This document shows positions 59,335-64,000 of a stretch of DNA of 64,000 nucleotides, piece by piece. The stretch covers positions 2,108,001-2,172,000 of the forward strand of contig JAFEKR010000005.1 in assembly GCA_019022495.1 (NCBI GenBank), read 5' to 3'. Source of the stretch: Epichloe hybrida (lineage: Eukaryota; Ascomycota; Sordariomycetes; Hypocreales; Clavicipitaceae). Below the pieces are notes generated by a model. That model saw only the letters and a program-made list of their open reading frames with translations. It made no database searches and was not told the origin of the DNA. The translations under genes were made by a program, and so were the position numbers. Within the stretch, counting starts at the first letter, position 1; the number at the start of each line of letters is the position of its first letter.

Positions 59335-62073
59335 ATGTCCAGTCCCGCGAAGAAAAGAAAGTTGAACAATGACGGAAAGCAAAATGGAGTGCAATCAAAG
59401 GGCCTGGAATTTTTCTTTGCAAAACAAAGACAGAATGATGGACAGACTCTGCCATCAGCGTCGGCTGGACGCTCTAATGTATCATCTTCCGAATTGACGG
59501 ATGAGGAGTTGGCTCGCAAGCTACAAGCCGAATGGAACCAGGAGGTCGCGAGTGGCAGTCTCAATGACAACCAGCCGCCTGAAATCCCGCAATCTATGCA
59601 AAATTCCTACGTTGAATCCAAAAGCCCTGACGCCCAACCTCAACCAGAACCTCCTGCTTCGACGATTGAAGAGAAATCAAGTAAGACGCTGAGCTCTACG
59701 CTTACACTGCAGTCCACTGGTATGGCTGAAGATTGCTTCACATCTTCAATACCAATGGATATGTCTCCTCTATTGTTTGAACCTTCAAGATACACGAACT
59801 CGTTGAAGCAACATTGGGAAGCTGAGGGCGGCAACGCATCTTACGCTCTGCTAACTAGATGCTTTGTTCTTGTAAGCGCCACCACCAGCCGGATCAAGAT
59901 TGTTGACACTCTTGTCAACTGTTTGCGACTTTTGATAGAGGGCGATCCATCAAGCCTTTTGCCTGCTGTAAGTGAGTCTAGTTGAACTAAGGCAAATCCA
60001 GTATTAATCAAAACTGTCAGGTGTGGCTGGCGACCAATTCAATCTCGCCGGCATATGTTTCATTAGAGCTAGGCCTTGGAGGATCTGCAATTTCAAAAGC
60101 TCTTAAAAAAGTGTGTGGTCTGGACAACAGGTCTCTCAAGGCTATATATGACAAGTGTGGCGATGCTGGAGATGTTGCGTTTGAGGCAAAGAAAAAGCAA
60201 AGTTTCACTTTGAGAAAGCCGAAGCCACTTACCATTAAAGGGGTCTATCAATCGCTCGTCAAAATTGCCAATACTCAAGGACAGGGCAGCGCCGAGGTGA
60301 AACAGCGCATAGTCGATCGGCTTTTACAAGATGCCAGAGGTGGCGAGGAAAGTCGTTTCATCGTGCGAACTCTGTGCCAGCATGTAAGTCGTATGAAATC
60401 ATCTGCCTCACACTCAAATATGGACCAGAAACGCTCATATATTACATTAGCTCAGGATTGGGGCCGTCAAGACGACGATGCTTATTGTGCTGTCGAGAGC
60501 ATTTCTGCTTTCGCGACCACCTGGTTCAAATGTCGTTATCAAGCAAAGTTCTGAGTTATCCAAGCTAAGAAAGGACGAATCAGCCGAGATTTGGGGTAAA
60601 TCAGAAGAGATTGTGAAGGCTTGTTTCGCCAGGCGACCCGACTACAACGATTTGATTCCAGTTCTCTTGGAAATTGGGATAACGAGTGAGCTGTTGGTGC
60701 GTTGTGGTTTGGCATTACACGTACCGCTCCGCCCCATGTTGGGCAGTATCACGAGAGACTTGTCAGAAATGTTGAGTAAGCTTCAAGGAAGAGACTTTGC
60801 TTGCGAGTACAAGTACGATGGGCAGCGGGCTCAGGTTCATTGTGATGCGCAGGGAAAGGTGTCCATATTTTCACGGCATCTCGAATTGATGACGGACAAG
60901 TACCCCGACCTTGTCCAATTGGTACCCAAAATTAGAGGTGAAGGCGTGAGCAGCTTCATCATGGAGGGAGAAGTGGTAGCAGTGGACCGTGGCAGCGGTG
61001 AGCTCAAAAACTTCCAGACGCTGACAAACCGTGCTAGAAAAGACGTGGACATTGGGAGCATTAAAGTTGACGTTTGCTTATTTGCTTTTGATTTAATGTA
61101 CCTCAACGAACAGCCGCTTCTCGATCGACCACTTAGAGAGCGAAGGGAGTTGCTCAAATCGCTTTTTATAGAAGTGGCACATCACTTCACCTGGGTAAAA
61201 GGCCTTGATGCCACGTCTAACGACTCTGAGGCTGTATTGGACTTTTTCAAAGCTGCCACTGAGAATAAATGCGAAGGAATCATGGTCAAGATTTTGGATA
61301 ACCTCGTGGATGTACCGTATACTGGGGATGCAGACGGCCAAGAGGTGGAGGTGATCGAGAAGTTATCCACACCAAAAAAGAGTAAAGCAAAGACGAAGAG
61401 CAGGAATAAAGGAGGAGAAGGGAATGATAAGGAAATGGGGTCTCGACGTAAACCTCTTCTGGCAACATATGAACCCGACAAGCGACTGGACTCCTGGCTG
61501 AAGGTCAAGAAGGACTACAACTCTAGCTTTGATACGCTCGACCTCATTCCCATTGCTGGATGGCACGGTCAGGGCCGAAAGGCGAAATGGTGGTCCCCTG
61601 TGCTCTTGGCCGTCCGCAACGAGGAGACGGGCTTGCTCGAAGCAGTATGCAAATGCATCTCGGGCTTCACGGATACTTTTTACAAAGCAACGAAGCAGTT
61701 CTATGACGATGGCGAGGACAGTGGAGAGCGCAAGAATACAAGAGCACAAAAGCCGAGTTTTGTCGAGTACCCTGGACCTCTTCCCGATGTTTGGTTTGAA
61801 CCTCAGGAGGTTTGGGAGATGGCGTTTGCCGACATTACCCTGAGTCCGACGTACACTGCCGCGTTAGGTCTAGTCAGTGATGAGCGAGGACTCAGTTTAA
61901 GATTTCCGCGGTTCTTGAAGAAGAGGGACGACAAGAGTCTGGAAGAAGCGAGCACCAATCACTTCTTAGCAGGGCTTTGGAGGAAACAGGAAGCTAAAGG
62001 GGCGACAGCTACAGGGAAAGATGCAAAGGAAGATGGGGTCCAGGATGACGCTGTGGATGAGGATGCAGATTAG
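59335..62073 (+). CDS. cdc9: ATP-dependent DNA ligase I (Cdc9 type)
   Basis: Seals Okazaki fragments and repair nicks in the nucleus, and often also serves mitochondria. Three exons, all phase 0: 59335-59967, 60021-60383, 60451-62073 (872 residues). The start MSSPAKKRKLNNDG carries a nuclear localisation-like cluster; an ATG at 59317 would add six residues. QSKGLEFFFAKQ resembles a PCNA-binding box with non-standard spacing. The DNA-binding domain includes LCQHLRIGAVKTTMLIVLSR, rebuilt by splicing. The adenylated lysine is in ACEYKYDGQRAQVH (Lys453); further nucleotidyl-transferase motifs are FSRHLELMTDKYPD, FIMEGEVVAVD, LFAFDLMYLN, NKCEGIMVKIL and SWLKVKKDY. A lysine-rich insert (KSKAKTKSRNKGGEGNDKEM) interrupts the usual sequence before motif V. 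The C-terminal tail is acidic and disordered. Confidence 0.95.
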
Positions 62074-62216
62074 ATTGCCCAACATGTATTGCATGTGTAT
62101 TGCACGTGTATTAGATGAGACGACGAGGCGTTTGTTGACAATGATGCGGAATATCAAGGCGCATTTCAACTGACTCGAGAGAAACTTGGAATATTACGTA
62201 TACGATCAAGTACTCA

Positions 62217-62488
62217 TCATTTGCCAGCGTTGAGCTTTTGCGCAATCAAGCTGAACACTGCCACCGAGCCCATAAACAAGACAGCATTGTAGAACTGAGT
62301 CCAAAGTCAGTCGCCAAAGCGATGAGTCGAGAATCACACAAACATGTACGTACAGCTCTCCTGGACACGTCTCTTTCTTCATCATCTGTCCGCGCTTCGA
62401 TGAAGAGTCTCCTTAGATTAGGAAAGTTGGCCTACACTTCTATCAGTCTTGGCCCAGAAGAAGGGGCAAACTTCAGTGGACAGACCAT
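62217..62488 (-). CDS. Small single-pass membrane protein (50 residues, three exons)
   Basis: Too short for simple frame scans, found by splice reconstruction. Exons on the minus strand: 62488-62472, 62411-62354 and 62294-62217. The introns are 60 bp (donor GTTTGC, acceptor CTAAG) and 59 bp (donor GTACGT, acceptor CTCAG). The frame closes to MVCPLKRLFIEARTDDEERD followed by VSRRAFYNAVLFMGSVAVFS and LIAQKLNAGK. A charged N-terminal half precedes a hydrophobic helix of about 17 residues and a short basic tail, like small tail-anchored or inner-membrane proteins. The last two exons look convincing; the first exon and its weaker donor are less sure. It sits tail-to-tail with DNA ligase I, 144 bp away. 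Confidence 0.55.
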
Positions 62489-63037
62489 CGTTTGTGTGAT
62501 TTAAAGCATCAACAGCTTTATGAAAATGGATCGACGCAGCTGGGAGGAATGGTGCCAAAATGGGACTCGCAATCGGTTAATATCAGAATATATAAACTTC
62601 AGTGTAATCCGTACATGTAGGTGGTACGCTGGGTGGAGCCCCGGTGCCTTTGACGGGCGCCAACCAATTGAACTGGCAAACATGGGTGGCCTGAACCTTT
62701 TATCTGGCCAAGCTTCAAGTAATACGGGCATCTTTTGGGTCACGCTGGGCCCCTCTACGACACTAGGCCAAGGAGCCTAGCTTCAAGCAATACCAACTCG
62801 TCCATCACCCTCACAACTCACCCTCGTCGTCGTCGACTTCCCGACTACAAGCCCGCACGAGGCGAAATTGGGGCCATTCGCGAGGCTCCGCGACTGCATG
62901 TCTGACATAAAACCATCCCGTCAATCATCCTAACGAAATAACGACGTCGCCACGGGGGCATCACGACCCATCGTCTTCCCCATACCGCCTCTTCCCTGCC
63001 ACCTCCAACACCTCACGACCCCTCGAAAACGTTGACG
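62489..63037. promoter_or_regulatory. Divergent promoter region, small membrane protein and AP-1 beta subunit
   Basis: 549 bp. The final ~250 bp before the adaptin ATG are pyrimidine-rich (CCACCTCCAACACCTCACGACC and similar), typical of fungal leaders. No named site recognised. Confidence 0.5.
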
Positions 63038-64000
63038 ATGGCGGTGAATCGCATTCGCGGCGCCTTCGCCGCGCCCCGAAAAGGTGAAACCTTTGAGTTA
63101 CGGGCTGGTCTGGTGTCGCAGTACGCATACGAGCGCAAGGAGTCTATCCAGAAGACAATCATGGCCATGACTCTCGGTAAAGACGTCTCTGCACTGTTCC
63201 CCGATGTGTTGAAGAACATTGCCACCGCCGATCTAGACCAGAAGAAACTTGTCTACCTCTATTTAATGTGCGTTAATATTGCAATGTTCAATGGCTAGCT
63301 TGACCCGCGACAGAACAAGTGTTATCAGGGTTCGAAGAGGAGATTAGCGACCCGGTTTATATAAATCTGATGCTGTGCTGACCTCACTTACAGGAACTAC
63401 GCCAAGTCACATCCCGATCTCTGCATCCTTGCTGTGAATACATTTGTACAAGATTCAGAAGACCCGAATCCTCTCGTGCGAGCTCTAGCCATTCGCACGA
63501 TGGGTTGCATCCGAGTAGACAAGATGGTTGATTACATGGAAGAACCGTTACGGAAGACGCTACGAGACGAGTCACCGTATGTGCGAAAGACAGCTGCCAT
63601 TTGCGTGGCCAAACTGTTCGACCTCAACCCTTCCATGTGCATTGAGAACGGATTCATTGAAACGCTGCAGGAAATGATTGGCGACCCAAACCCCATGGTC
63701 GTTGCCAATTCTATTCAGGCACTGTCCGAAATCAGCGAAACTACACCAGAAACCAGGGCTCTTGTCATCACACCAGCGATCTTGAAGAAGCTCTTGATGG
63801 CTCTAAACGAATGCACAGAGTGGGGAAGAATCACAGTCTTGACAACTCTTGCCGACTATCCTGCGATAGACATGAAAGAATCGGAACACATCTGCGAACG
63901 CGTCGTACCCCAGTTTCAGCACGTGAACCCTGCCGTAGTGCTCGCAGCCATCAAGGTCGTATTCACTCATATGCAGGCCGTCAATCCGGAAACGGTTCGG
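63038..64000 (+). CDS. apl2: AP-1 adaptor complex beta subunit (beta-adaptin, Apl2 type), 3' partial
   Basis: Large clathrin-adaptor subunit acting in trans-Golgi and endosomal vesicle formation. Exon 63038-63267 joins 63394 onward across a 126-bp intron (donor GTGCGT, branch GCTGAC, acceptor TACAG) to give [19 protein letters not shown]; the gene runs off the right edge. The visible 279 residues are the N-terminal HEAT-like trunk: [80 protein letters not shown] and [20 protein letters not shown]. The start ATG ([13 protein letters not shown]) fits the fungal AP-1 beta start. AP-2 beta cannot be strictly excluded without the rest. Confidence 0.9.

Noticed and set aside
1..64000. CRISPR arrays, bacterial operons, rRNA genes, secondary-metabolite cluster
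   Set aside because: None is supported; the flavin hydroxylase has no neighbouring backbone enzyme, transporter or pathway regulator.

Overview
This is a eukaryotic nuclear contig, almost certainly from a filamentous ascomycete of the Sordariomycetes and probably Hypocreales. The genes are interrupted by 45-150 bp introns with GTRNGT donors, CTRAC/CTAAT branch sites and YAG acceptors. The proteins are fungal in type: Atg18, a tri-domain TYW4, an Ace2/Swi5-like zinc-finger factor, Spt10 and Tsr4. One 9.7 kb island is AT-rich and shows the heavy C-to-T / G-to-A damage expected of repeat-induced point mutation (RIP). No bacterial operons, CRISPR arrays, rRNA genes or convincing tRNA genes were seen. 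Exon joins below were worked out by eye from splice signals and frame continuity.

Layout. 1-10.4 kb: end of a Pps1-like dual-specificity phosphatase; atg18 and the wybutosine gene TYW4/ppm2 in divergent orientation; a small RGS-domain gene. 10.4-16.2 kb: a gene-poor stretch with A-tracts, a hairpin and six exact copies of TACGGAGTA/TACTCCGTA. 16.2-28.1 kb: a Ulp1-type SUMO protease, a flavin aromatic hydroxylase and two uncharacterised proteins, with a 17-bp minisatellite between. 29.06-38.81 kb: a nested transposon island. An outer DNA transposon (47-bp terminal inverted repeats, 9-bp target duplication GTTTGCTGT, Mutator-like) is split by a complete but dead Ty1/copia LTR retrotransposon (260-bp LTRs, 5-bp target duplication TTAAT). 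39.1-64 kb: a dense housekeeping block with cct7, spt10, mitochondrial uS2m, a CBS/PB1 membrane protein, an Ace2/Swi5-type factor, cct6, tsr4, eIF3k, DNA ligase I, a 50-residue three-exon membrane protein gene, and the start of the AP-1 beta subunit gene.

Functional themes. Two subunits of one chaperonin (CCT7 and CCT6) lie 13 kb apart on the same strand. Translation and ribosome assembly are well represented (uS2m, Tsr4, eIF3k, TYW4). The rest covers autophagy, G-protein signalling, SUMO removal, replication and vesicle traffic. The accessory content is mainly the transposon island, which ends only 270 bp upstream of the cct7 start codon.

The most interesting observations are the exactly datable nesting order of the two transposons, an inward-facing polarity of RIP mutations in the two LTRs, the unlisted small membrane-protein gene at 62.2-62.5 kb, the TACGGAGTA cluster and an in-frame 45-nt intron-like segment in the Ace2/Swi5-like gene. 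I found no clearly new multi-gene system.
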